Shown: positions 1 to 6,716 of the stretch, piece by piece | How positions within the stretch are numbered: the stretch's first letter is position 1 | Layout of the letters: each line of letters starts with the position of its first letter | Source of the DNA: Bacillota bacterium | Lineage (GTDB): Bacteria; Bacillota; Clostridia; DSM-8532 | Length of the DNA stretch: 37,899 nucleotides | NCBI GenBank assembly: GCA_023440865.1 | Contig: JAEXRM010000043.1 | Span: forward strand, 1 to 37,899 | Direction: 5' to 3' | The notes under the pieces: generated by a model | Told to the model about the DNA's origin: nothing | Databases searched by the model: none | What the model saw: only the letters and a program-made list of their open reading frames with translations | Translations under genes and position numbers: made by a program

Positions 1-753
1 CTCATCCGCGAGGAAATCGACGCCGGTCGGCCGGTCATCGCCTTCGGCATCGTGGGGCCGCCGGAAGCCTGCGTACTGACCGGCTACCAGGAGAATGGCG
101 ACGTCGTGGCCGGCTGGAATTTCTTCCAGGACTTCCCCGAATGGCAAGGCTCCATCACCCTGCACGAGACGGGTTGTTTCCTGCGCCGGGGCTGGTACGA
201 GCATTCCGAAACGTTGGGCGTGATGGCGATCGGCCCTGCCGGTACCGAACCGGAACCGCTGCGGCTTGTGCGTGACACGGTTGCCTTCGCGCTGGCCGTC
301 ATGAACGGTCCCGCGGTCGGGGAGCGCGCGAACGGGGCACCCGCCTTCGACGCGTGGGAGGCCATGCTGCGTGATGATCGCCAGTTCCCGGAGAACGCGC
401 CGCTGCCGATGCTGATGGAGCGGCTGATGGTGCAGGGGGACGCCTTCACGATGATCGCCGAGGGGCGCGGATATGCGGGTGGCTGGCTCCATGCCGTCGC
501 CACGGAATTCCCGGCGCATGCCGCTCTGCTGCTCAAGGCCGCCGACTTGTGCCGGCGCATCCACGAGCAGGCATGGGGCATGGCGGAAACACTGGGCGGC
601 CCCGGCATGGGCGAGGAACAGGCGCGAAACCTGGCCGTCCGGGAAAACCGGATGGCCATCGCGGACCGTGTGCGCCGCTGCCGCGACCTGGACCGACAGC
701 TGGCGGACACGCTCGCGGAACTGGACCGGCAACTGGCGGAAACACGCGCGTAA
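1..753 (+). CDS. BtrH/C39-like hypothetical protein, 5' end missing
   Basis: The reading frame is open from the first base, so the gene starts outside the window; the GTG at 52 is internal. The visible part is about 250 residues. Its opening (GRPVIAFGIVGPPEACVLTG, then GWNFFQ) resembles proteins with a BtrH-N or C39-like papain fold, in which a Gly-Pro-Pro-Glu stretch and a 'TGY..GD...GW.FFQ' strand surround the active-site His/Asp region. The catalytic Cys would lie upstream and cannot be checked. The middle is helical. The last 25 residues are two copies of an 11-residue charged repeat (LDRQLADTLAE, LDRQLAETRA) that looks like a short coiled coil. The reading frame stops in the second copy, although the DNA repeat continues beyond it. 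The family assignment comes from remembered sequence similarity only, and the substrate is unknown. Confidence 0.55.
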   Translation, partial: LIREEIDAGRPVIAFGIVGPPEACVLTGYQENGDVVAGWNFFQDFPEWQGSITLHETGCFLRRGWYEHSETLGVMAIGPAGTEPEPLRLVRDTVAFALAVMNGPAVGERANGAPAFDAWEAMLRDDRQFPENAPLPMLMERLMVQGDAFTMIAEGRGYAGGWLHAVATEFPAHAALLLKAADLCRRIHEQAWGMAETLGGPGMGEEQARNLAVRENRMAIADRVRRCRDLDRQLADTLAELDRQLAETRA

Positions 754-820
754 ACTGGATGGACAGCTGGCGGAGACGCTCGCGGCGCAGGACCGGCCAA
801 TGGGAGGAAACACGCATGGA
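688..820 (+). repeat. 33-bp tandem repeat, four units, across the stop codon
   Basis: Units lie at 688-720, 721-753, 755-787 and 788-820. The first three are very similar (CTGGAYSGRCARCTGGCGGA core) and the fourth is diverged. Unit 2 ends in TAA where unit 1 has GAA, and one extra A at 754 separates units 2 and 3. Units 3-4 therefore continue the coiled-coil coding pattern in a different frame (KLDGQLAETLAAQ) after the stop. The protein may once have been longer, or the repeat may have expanded past the gene end. Confidence 0.85.
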
Positions 821-850
821 ACCGGGCCGGGGAAAACCTGAAGCACCACC

Positions 851-879
851 TTGCGGCGGTCATGCAGGCGTGCTAGGAT
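851..879 (+). promoter_or_regulatory. Sigma-A-type promoter for the stalk-domain gene
   Basis: A -35 TTGCGG (851-856), a 17-bp spacer and a -10 TAGGAT (874-879) preceded by TGC, an extended -10. The transcript would start near 886, about 40 bases before the ATG at 928. Confidence 0.6.
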
Positions 880-927
880 GATGGCGAATCTTCCCTTTTT
901 TGGTGGTTGCATGAGAAAGGAGTTCCT

Positions 928-2013
928 ATGCGTCGTTTCCGACTGACGGCATCACTTCTGCTTCTCCTCGCACTTGTCGCCACTGCATGCCCGGGTGGCG
1001 CCATCCCGGTATCGGCGGCCGAGGGCCGCTACGTCCTGACCGAAACCATCGACGTCGCGGCTGACGGATATGCCTATGCGGACCGCGAGGCCATGATCCG
1101 GGAGTACTATGGCAACTACCTGGCGCAGGGTCTGTACTTCGACTACAGCGTGAAGAACGAGGACGGACTGTTCACAACCTATGTCGACCACCAGATGGAC
1201 GGCAACCTCTATCCGCCGCACGAGCGCATCAAGGCCACATTCGCCAGCGGATACAGCCGGCCGGCCTTTCTGGTGCCCGGTCAGGAAGCGACGATGACCA
1301 TCAGCCTGGACTATCTGCTCGAGCTGACCACCACAAGGGCGACCGCAGCCGGCAGCCACGGCACCATGACGGTCGCCCTCTATGGCGGCGAAACCACCGC
1401 CACCATGACGCCATTGGGAGGACAAACGGTCACACTGGCCGATCAGGCGAAGCTCTCCGGCACCCTTTCATTCAAGGTGGGGAACACCCACAGGCACATC
1501 CTGATGACGGTCATCTCGTCCAACTTCGCCGCCGGTGGCCTGGGCAAGGGGTACCACTACGAGCTCAAGTCGCAGCCCTCACAGGTTTCCGCCGCTCCCT
1601 CCAGGGCTTCCGTGCTGGTCAACGGCGCGAAGGTCGCCTTTGACGCCTACAACATCAGCAACAGCAACTACTTCAAGCTTCGCGACATCGCCAAGGCCAT
1701 CACCGGCAGCGCCCGCCAGTTCAACGTCGGTTGGGACGGCACCCGGAACGCCATCACGCTGACACCCGGCACGCCCTACGTCAGCATCGGCGGCGAACTC
1801 ACCGCCACCACAGCCGCCGGGTCGAAGACGGCAACGCTCACCACCTCGCGGGTGCTGCTCAACGCCCTGGATCAGGCGCTCACCGCCTACAACATCGGCG
1901 GCAGCAACTATTTCAAGCTGCGCGACATCGGCAGGGCGCTCAACTTCAGTGTTGTCTGGAACGCAGGCGCCGGCCAGATCGAAATCGACACCGGCAAGCC
2001 ATATCAGGAATGA
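928..2013 (+). CDS. Secreted protein with two stalk-domain repeats
   Basis: 361 residues. ATG 928 is chosen because AAAGGAG lies just upstream; a TTG at 907 has no site. An N-terminal signal peptide (MRRFRLTASLLLLLALVATA) could end at VSA/AE near residue 34, or at Cys28 as a weak lipobox (ATAC), so the protein is exported and possibly lipidated. Residues ~35-225 form a beta-rich domain I do not recognise. The C-terminus carries two copies of the stalk-domain / copper-amine-oxidase-N-like repeat, each with the hallmark 'AYNI..SNYFKLRDI..A' (near residues 240-260 and 312-332), a module common in exported Clostridia and Bacilli proteins and thought to act as a cell-surface or adhesion spacer. 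No catalytic motif is seen. Preceded by its own promoter and followed by a terminator, so it is probably monocistronic. Confidence 0.8.
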   Translation: MRRFRLTASLLLLLALVATACPGGAIPVSAAEGRYVLTETIDVAADGYAYADREAMIREYYGNYLAQGLYFDYSVKNEDGLFTTYVDHQMDGNLYPPHERIKATFASGYSRPAFLVPGQEATMTISLDYLLELTTTRATAAGSHGTMTVALYGGETTATMTPLGGQTVTLADQAKLSGTLSFKVGNTHRHILMTVISSNFAAGGLGKGYHYELKSQPSQVSAAPSRASVLVNGAKVAFDAYNISNSNYFKLRDIAKAITGSARQFNVGWDGTRNAITLTPGTPYVSIGGELTATTAAGSKTATLTTSRVLLNALDQALTAYNIGGSNYFKLRDIGRALNFSVVWNAGAGQIEIDTGKPYQE

Positions 2014-2060
2014 ACACCGCATGCGGCATCCGCCATGCCGCACACCCCGCATGACAGAAG

Positions 2061-2096
2061 GAGAGCCTGGACCAAAGCGGATCCGGGCTCTCTTTT
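2061..2096 (+). terminator. Rho-independent terminator after the stalk-domain gene
   Basis: GAGAGCCTGGA (2061-2071) pairs with TCCGGGCTCTC (2082-2092) through 11 pairs including one G-U. The loop is 10 bases and TTTT follows at 2093-2096. It lies 48 bases past the stop at 2013. Confidence 0.85.
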
Positions 2097-2193
2097 CGCC
2101 AACCGGCGCGTCATCCGGAAGTCGCGGGCACCGGCGGCAACCTCCGTGTGCCACGCTGTCCGGGGTTGCCGCACACCCGCGATGCGCCGCGTC

Positions 2194-2222
2194 TTGCCAG
2201 GCTTTGGTTTCCGGCCTATCAT
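2194..2222 (+). promoter_or_regulatory. Sigma-A-type promoter for the lipoprotein gene
   Basis: TTGCCA (2194-2199), a 17-bp spacer, then TATCAT (2217-2222). The start near 2229 gives a leader of about 150 bases before the ATG at 2378. The gene-free stretch 2014-2377 holds only the terminator, this promoter and the hairpin at 2253-2280. Confidence 0.6.
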
Positions 2223-2252
2223 GGGAGGGGCGGCGGGAGGGCGGCCACGGTG

Positions 2253-2280
2253 GCACGGCAGGCAAATCGTCCTGCCGTGC
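2253..2280 (+). promoter_or_regulatory. Perfect 10-bp hairpin in the lipoprotein leader
   Basis: GCACGGCAGG (2253-2262) pairs perfectly with CCTGCCGTGC (2271-2280) around an 8-base loop. No T-tract follows, so it is unlikely to be a terminator. It would fold about 25 bases into the transcript predicted from 2229. It could be a stabilising 5' structure or a binding site; no known riboswitch class is recognised. Confidence 0.55.
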
Positions 2281-2377
2281 GTATCATGGTCACAATCAAC
2301 GGAAGGATGTCCCGAGGCGAAATCGCCGCCGCACCACCGCGTTTCGACCCGCAGGGATATCGGAAAGGCTGCATGAC

Positions 2378-2797
2378 ATGATGCTGCATCCCCACACGCA
2401 ACGACATCACCGACCCCCCCGCCTGATGCCACTCCTGCTGCTGGCAATACTTGTTCTGTCCGGCTGCACCCGCAGTTCCCAGGCTGTCCTCATGGCGACG
2501 GAGGACAACACGCCCACCAGCCTCTCCATGTCCTACAGCCGTTTCACCGGGTTCAAGGAAACAGCGTTCAAGGTCAAGGAAGGCATGCCCGTCGAGGTCA
2601 AGGCGGACATCGTTACCGAATCAGGGCGCATCGGCGCCCGGATCTCCCGCAAGGATGCCCCCGATGTGTACCTCTACACGGGCAATGACATACCAACCTC
2701 GGCATTCACCGTCACGCTGGAGGAGCCGGGAACCTATATCCTGCATGTGGAGGGCAAGGATCACACGGGCAGCTACAGGTTCGACTGGAGCCGGTGA
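2378..2797 (+). CDS. Small predicted lipoprotein
   Basis: 139 residues. The start at ATG 2378 (ATG 2381 is the next codon) follows GGAAAGG. A basic N-terminus rich in His and Arg leads into a hydrophobic stretch and a clear lipobox LVLSGC near residue 29, so the mature protein should be lipid-anchored on the outer face of the cytoplasmic membrane. The remaining ~110 residues look like a small beta-sandwich ending in 'EPGTYILHVEGKDHTGSYRF', reminiscent of bacterial pre-peptidase or Ig-like folds. I do not recognise the family and cannot assign a function. It lies 92 bases ahead of the nitroreductase and may share its transcript. Confidence 0.75.
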   Translation: MMLHPHTQRHHRPPRLMPLLLLAILVLSGCTRSSQAVLMATEDNTPTSLSMSYSRFTGFKETAFKVKEGMPVEVKADIVTESGRIGARISRKDAPDVYLYTGNDIPTSAFTVTLEEPGTYILHVEGKDHTGSYRFDWSR

Positions 2798-2889
2798 CCG
2801 TGCCGCATGCACACACCCAACCCGCCGCGCGCCGAAGCCCCTCAGCCACAGCAGGGTGCCGCGCGCCGGCAACAGAAAGGGAGAGCACG

Positions 2890-3642
2890 ATGGAACACAA
2901 GTTTCAGAAGGAACGAGCCACCCTCAAGAGTGGAGACTGGGATCAATGGGCCCGCACGGACACCGACCAGCGCAGGAAAGTGCCGATGCCGGCTCAGCAG
3001 AAACCCGTGCCGGAGGGCGCGACACTGCTGGACCTGCCCGATCCGCTGAAGACCGGTCTCGGTTCCATGCCGGTCGCCGAGGCGCTGCTGAAACGCCGCA
3101 GCTACAGGGGCGCCCTGGATGACCCGCTTTCGCGGGAGACGCTCTCCTTCCTGCTATGGGCCACGCAGGGCATCTCCGGCGATTCCCCCTTCCGTCGCAC
3201 TTCTCCCTCGGGCGGAGCGCGCCATCCGTTTGAGACCTATCTGTATGTCCGCACGGTCGAAGGCCTGGCTGAGGGCCTGTATCGGTATCTGCCGCTTTCG
3301 CACCAGCTGGTGGCGCTCCCCTCCGTCGACGAGTTCGAACGGTTGCTGTCCCAGGCGGCAAACAACCAGCCATTTGTCTCCGGTGGCGCGGCCACCTTCA
3401 TATGGACAGCCATCCCCTACCGCTCCGAATGGCGATATGACACGCTTTCGCACAAGGTGATCGCGCTCGATGCCGGCCATGTGTGCCAAAACCTGTACCT
3501 TGCCGCCACCGCCGTCGATTGCGGCGTCTGCGGCATCGGGGCGTACAACCAGCAGCAAATCGACGCGCTCATCGGCGTGGACGGCGAAGACGAGTTTGTC
3601 ATCTACATGGCCAGCTGCTGCAGGCTGCCCGCACAGGCGTGA
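2890..3642 (+). CDS. SagB-type nitroreductase family protein
   Basis: 250 residues. ATG 2890 is preceded by AAAGGGAG; the frame is open upstream to GTG 2794 but without a binding site. The fold is recognised from 'ALLKRRSYRG' (~66-73), which contributes the FMN-phosphate contact, 'LLWATQGIS' (~88-96), 'SPSGGARHPFETYLYV' (~105-120) and the C-terminal 'AGHVCQNLYLAATAVDCGVCGIGAY', all typical of SagB/ThcOx-like FMN oxidoreductases. SagB enzymes oxidise azolines to azoles in peptide natural products, but many stand-alone homologues are of unknown function. No cyclodehydratase (SagC/D) or precursor peptide is seen here, so azole synthesis is not supported. Residues C-G-V-C near 218-221 and a CC pair at the C-terminus are unusual. 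Confidence 0.85.
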   Translation: MEHKFQKERATLKSGDWDQWARTDTDQRRKVPMPAQQKPVPEGATLLDLPDPLKTGLGSMPVAEALLKRRSYRGALDDPLSRETLSFLLWATQGISGDSPFRRTSPSGGARHPFETYLYVRTVEGLAEGLYRYLPLSHQLVALPSVDEFERLLSQAANNQPFVSGGAATFIWTAIPYRSEWRYDTLSHKVIALDAGHVCQNLYLAATAVDCGVCGIGAYNQQQIDALIGVDGEDEFVIYMASCCRLPAQA

Positions 3643-3698
3643 CCACTCAGACCGACAGCCATCCCCCGCCGTGCGCCGCCACGGGAAAGGCATGAGGC

Positions 3699-4325
3699 AT
3701 GATCCGACACGTCATCTGGGACTTCGACGGAACACTCATCGACTCCTATCCGCCCATGACCCGCGCCTTCATGCAGGCACTGTCCGAAGCGGGCATCGTG
3801 GAACCCTACGACAGCGTGCTGTCGATCATGAAGCAGTCGGCCGGTGCGCTCTATGAGCATGTTAGGCAACGGTACGGGTTAGCGGACGATTTTCTGGCAC
3901 GCTACCGAGACCTCAAGGACACGGCCGAGCGCGAGACCATGCGGCCCTTCCCGCAGGCCGCGGCCGTCTGCGCCGCCATCCGCGCCTCCGGCCGCACCAA
4001 CGACCTGTACACGCACCGCGGCGCATCGGCCATCGCGCATCTGACACGGTTCGGCATGATCGGCGACTTTCGCGGATTCATCACCGGCGAGGATCCGTTC
4101 CCCCGCAAGCCCGCTCCCGACGCGCTGCTGCATCTGGCGACGCGATACGGCATGAACCCGGAGGAAGCCGTCATGGTCGGCGACCGCGACATCGACCTGC
4201 TGGCGGGGCGCAATGCCGGCATGCGCACCTGCCTGTTCGATCCGGATCCCGCGGCAACCAGCCCCCATGCCGATTTCCACATCACACGCCTGTCCGAGCT
4301 GCCGGCCATGCTTGAGCGCGGCTGA
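3699..4325 (+). CDS. HAD-IA family phosphatase, Gph/PpaX-like
   Basis: 208 residues, ATG 3699 after AAAGGCATGAGG. Haloacid-dehalogenase hydrolase: motif I DFDGTLIDS with nucleophile Asp8 and general acid Asp10; helical cap at ~18-80; motif III Lys in 'PFPRKPAPDALLH'; motif IV 'MVGDRDIDLLAGRNAGM' with the Mg-binding Asp pair. The usual motif II Ser/Thr is in 'TNDLYTHRG', where a His follows the Thr (TH), a less common form. Overall layout resembles phosphoglycolate phosphatase or pyrophosphatase PpaX, but HAD substrate prediction from sequence is unreliable. It follows the nitroreductase by 56 bases and is probably the last gene before the independent MarR promoter. Confidence 0.88.
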   Translation: MIRHVIWDFDGTLIDSYPPMTRAFMQALSEAGIVEPYDSVLSIMKQSAGALYEHVRQRYGLADDFLARYRDLKDTAERETMRPFPQAAAVCAAIRASGRTNDLYTHRGASAIAHLTRFGMIGDFRGFITGEDPFPRKPAPDALLHLATRYGMNPEEAVMVGDRDIDLLAGRNAGMRTCLFDPDPAATSPHADFHITRLSELPAMLERG

Positions 4326-4357
4326 CAGGGTTGATGCAGAAGACCTTTCCGACTTGG

Positions 4358-4390
4358 TTGACACGCTTTTATTTCGAGTATAGAATAAAA
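4358..4390 (+). promoter_or_regulatory. Strong promoter with an inverted repeat, likely MarR operator
   Basis: -35 TTGACA (4358-4363), 17-bp spacer, -10 TAGAAT (4381-4386). A perfect inverted repeat TTTTATT (4367-4373) / AATAAAA (4384-4390) overlaps the spacer and the -10. MarR proteins bind such palindromes at their own promoters and autorepress; that is the inferred role. The local AT-richness contrasts with the surrounding DNA. Confidence 0.7.
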
Positions 4391-4413
4391 TTACTTCGTC
4401 GGAGGAATGATTT

Positions 4414-4905
4414 GTGAAGCTGGACGCCGACCATCTTGAACCCTTCGCATTCGACTTTTTCGATCAGATCAAGGCGCTGCTCTCCCCGGATATCTGGGAA
4501 AGCGTGCTGCTCGACTGCCCGAAGAACGAGATGCTCGCGCTGGTCCTGCTTCACCGGCGTTCGGACGTCAACATGTCCCAGGTCGCGGAGTATGTCGGCG
4601 TTCCGCTGAACACCGCGACGGGCATCATCGACCGCATGGAACGCAAATCGCTTGTCCGGCGCATCCGCAGCCGGGAAGACAAGCGGGTGGTCACCATCGC
4701 GATGACGGACGAAGGCAGGGAGCAGTTCCGCCGCATGCTCGACACCTTCCTGGGCTACGGTCGCACGGTGATTGCCGCGCTGACGCCGGAAGAGATCTCG
4801 GTGATCACCACGGTGGCCGGCAAGGTGACGGCCGCCCTGCGGCAGGCGGAGCGCGACAGGAAGGGAGAGGCGGCCCGGAAGGTCCGCCGGATCGCGATCG
4901 AATGA
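4414..4905 (+). CDS. MarR-family transcriptional regulator
   Basis: 163 residues. GTG 4414 is chosen because GGAGGA (4401-4406) sits 7 bases upstream; the ATG at 4407 is in another frame. Winged helix-turn-helix: 'MSQVAEYVGVPLNTATGIIDRMERKSLVRRIRSREDKRVVTIAMT', with recognition helix NTATGIIDRMERK and a wing containing the R-S-x-E-D-K-R signature of MarR proteins. The family acts as dimers that release DNA on binding small ligands or on oxidation. It is the first gene before the paired ArsA genes on the same strand (160-base gap), so it may control them as well as itself. The ligand is unknown. Confidence 0.9.
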   Translation: MKLDADHLEPFAFDFFDQIKALLSPDIWESVLLDCPKNEMLALVLLHRRSDVNMSQVAEYVGVPLNTATGIIDRMERKSLVRRIRSREDKRVVTIAMTDEGREQFRRMLDTFLGYGRTVIAALTPEEISVITTVAGKVTAALRQAERDRKGEAARKVRRIAIE

Positions 4906-4920
4906 CGGATCGTGCTTGAG

Positions 4921-4951
4921 ATCATACCTTGCGCCCGATACTTCGTATGAT
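4921..4951 (+). promoter_or_regulatory. Inverted repeat upstream of arsA-like gene 1, possible operator
   Basis: ATCATAC (4921-4927) and GTATGAT (4945-4951) form a perfect 7-bp inverted repeat with 17 bases between. TATGAT (4946-4951) could be a -10 element but no good -35 is seen. Its position between the MarR gene and the first ATPase makes it a candidate regulator-binding site. It differs in sequence from the repeat at 4367-4390. Confidence 0.35.
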
Positions 4952-5065
4952 GAATGATTCACCAATCGAACAACAGGCCGAAACCCGGCATGACGTGCAG
5001 CTCATCCAGGGCACACATGTGCACGGACACGGAAGACGCGCTTGACACAGGAAAGCAGGTGACAC

Positions 5066-6241
5066 ATGGCACGCATCCTCATCTTCACCGGCAAGGGCGG
5101 CGTCGGCAAGACCAGCGTCGCGGCGGCCCACGCCCGCCTTTCGGCACAGGAGGGCAAGCGCACGCTGCTTGTCAGCACCGACATGGCCCACAATCTCGGC
5201 GACCTGTTCCAGATGCCCATCGGGCGCACGCCCGTCTCCGTCGCCGAAGGACTCGACGCGCTGGAGATCGATCCGAACCACGCCATGGCACATGATTTTC
5301 CGGACATGCAGCGCGCCATGGGAAACCTGCTCGGCTCCTTCGGGCTTCCGGATCAGAACGCCTTCGACCTCAATGCCTTTCCGGGCATGGACGAGCTGTT
5401 CTCGCTGCTCAAGCTGCTCGAGCTGCACGAAAACGGCCGCTACGAGCGCATCATCGTCGATTGCGCGCCTACGGGCGAAACCCTGGCGTTGTTGAAATTT
5501 CCGGAGCTGCTGTCCTGGTACATGGAGAAGTTCTTCCCGGTCGGCAAGTTCGCCATGCGGGTCCTGTCCCCCATCTCGCGAACCGTCTTCAAGGTGCAGC
5601 TGCCTGACCGGCACGCGATGACCGACATCGAGCGCATGTACCTGCGCCTGGCGCAGCTGCAGCAGCTGCTCAAGGACCGCGACACAACATCCGTCCGGCT
5701 GGTCGCCATGCCGGAGAAGATGGTGGTCGAGGAGACAAAGCGCAACTACATGTACATGAACCTCTACAACTACCAGGTGGACGGACTGTACATCAACCGC
5801 ATCCTGCCGGCGGACATGGACAACCCGTTCTTCGCCGAGTGGCTCGGCATCCAGCAACAGTACCTCGACGAGCTCGAGGCGGTCTTCAGCGGCATGCCCA
5901 TCCACCGCATCCCCTGGTTCGACTGCGATCTCAACGGCCTGGCCGGCATCGATCGGCTGGTCGACCAGACATTGGCCGGAAAGGATGTGTTCCGCGTCCC
6001 GGAAGCCCTTCATGGCGAACGGTACGAGCAGACCGAGAACGGATGGCGGGTATCGCTGTTCCTGCCCGGCGCGGCCAGGGATGCGGTTGCGCTGCACGAA
6101 ACCGGAACGGACCTCGTCGTGCGCATCGGCAACTTCAAACGCAGCATTCCGCTGCCCGGCGCACTGCGGAACCACCGGGCGGTACGGGCAAGGTTCGAGG
6201 ATGCGCAGCTGCGGATCGACCTTGAGAAGATACCCGGATAG
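5066..6241 (+). CDS. ArsA/Get3-family ATPase, first of a pair
   Basis: 391 residues. Deviant Walker A GKGGVGKTS at residues 9-17, including the signature Lys10 used across the dimer in this SIMIBI family. Switch I is STDMAHNLGD, where the family usually has STDPAHNL (Pro to Met). Switch II is DCAPTGETL. The nucleotide-base-contacting region 'PEKMVVEETKRN' is typical of bacterial ArsA. The last ~90 residues (from ~300) form a small beta-domain ending 'AVRARFEDAQLRIDLEKIP', matching the HSP20-like C-terminal domain of bacterial ArsA-like proteins. It is a single-ATPase protein, not the double-domain ArsA of E. coli. No arsenite pump or ArsR is nearby. Inferred role: an ATP-driven dimeric targeting or chaperone factor working with the homologue at 6717. 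Confidence 0.88.
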   Translation: MARILIFTGKGGVGKTSVAAAHARLSAQEGKRTLLVSTDMAHNLGDLFQMPIGRTPVSVAEGLDALEIDPNHAMAHDFPDMQRAMGNLLGSFGLPDQNAFDLNAFPGMDELFSLLKLLELHENGRYERIIVDCAPTGETLALLKFPELLSWYMEKFFPVGKFAMRVLSPISRTVFKVQLPDRHAMTDIERMYLRLAQLQQLLKDRDTTSVRLVAMPEKMVVEETKRNYMYMNLYNYQVDGLYINRILPADMDNPFFAEWLGIQQQYLDELEAVFSGMPIHRIPWFDCDLNGLAGIDRLVDQTLAGKDVFRVPEALHGERYEQTENGWRVSLFLPGAARDAVALHETGTDLVVRIGNFKRSIPLPGALRNHRAVRARFEDAQLRIDLEKIPG

Positions 6242-6249
6242 ACATGCCG

Positions 6250-6359
6250 GGATGGGCGAATCGGGCCGGGATGTGCGCACGAGCGAACCGGGCCAGGGTT
6301 CTGGATGGCGAACCAGAACAGGGTTTTGGATCAGCGTATCGGACCAGGGTGTCCGGATG
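6250..6359 (+). repeat. Degenerate ~26-bp tandem repeat after arsA-like gene 1
   Basis: Four units are marked by GCGAA/GCGTA at 6256, 6283, 6308 and 6334 (spacings 27, 25, 26). Each is followed by a variant of CCGGGCCAGGGTTCTGGATG. The array starts 9 bases after the stop at 6241 and fills the gap up to the ribosome binding site of the next gene. It is not itself an open coding frame. Confidence 0.6.
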
Positions 6360-6376
6360 AAGGAAAGGAGCCCAAC

Positions 6377-6637
6377 ATGAAACAGGAAGCATGCTACCAG
6401 TTTTTCGACAAGCTCATCGAGGCCGGCAAGCTGCATCGGGAGGCCTTCCTGATGCTGGCGCCGGAGGGCATGCGCCCGCATCTGGCGGTGATCGGCGAGG
6501 AAATGGACGCCATGACCAGGGAATGCCTGACGGCCTGCACGCGCATGGGACAGGACCTGTTCCGGTGCTTTGCCGGTGTGACGGGTTCCGCACCATCCGA
6601 ACGGGTGCACAAGGTGGACATCGGGGGCCAGGACTGA
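6377..6637 (+). CDS. 86-residue helical Cys-containing protein between two ArsA-like ATPases
   Basis: ATG 6377 follows AGGAAAGGAG, a strong site with good spacing; the frame extends upstream to 6305 only through the repeat. The sequence is predicted to be almost wholly alpha-helical, roughly 5-28, 33-66 and a polar tail. It has four Cys at 6, 50, 54 and 64, of which 50 and 54 form C-x3-C on one helix face. There is no signal peptide or membrane segment. I do not recognise the family. Its placement between the two ATPases, same strand and about 80 bases before the second, suggests a partner or client of the ATPase pair. Get3-like proteins are known to use Cys pairs for zinc binding, but a similar role here is speculation. 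Confidence 0.7.
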   Translation: MKQEACYQFFDKLIEAGKLHREAFLMLAPEGMRPHLAVIGEEMDAMTRECLTACTRMGQDLFRCFAGVTGSAPSERVHKVDIGGQD

Positions 6638-6716
6638 GCAGGCAGCAATCGGCTGACCTCTGGGAACAAACGGATCTTGTCGGACATCGACAGGCATCGA
6701 CGAACAGGAGGCCCAC

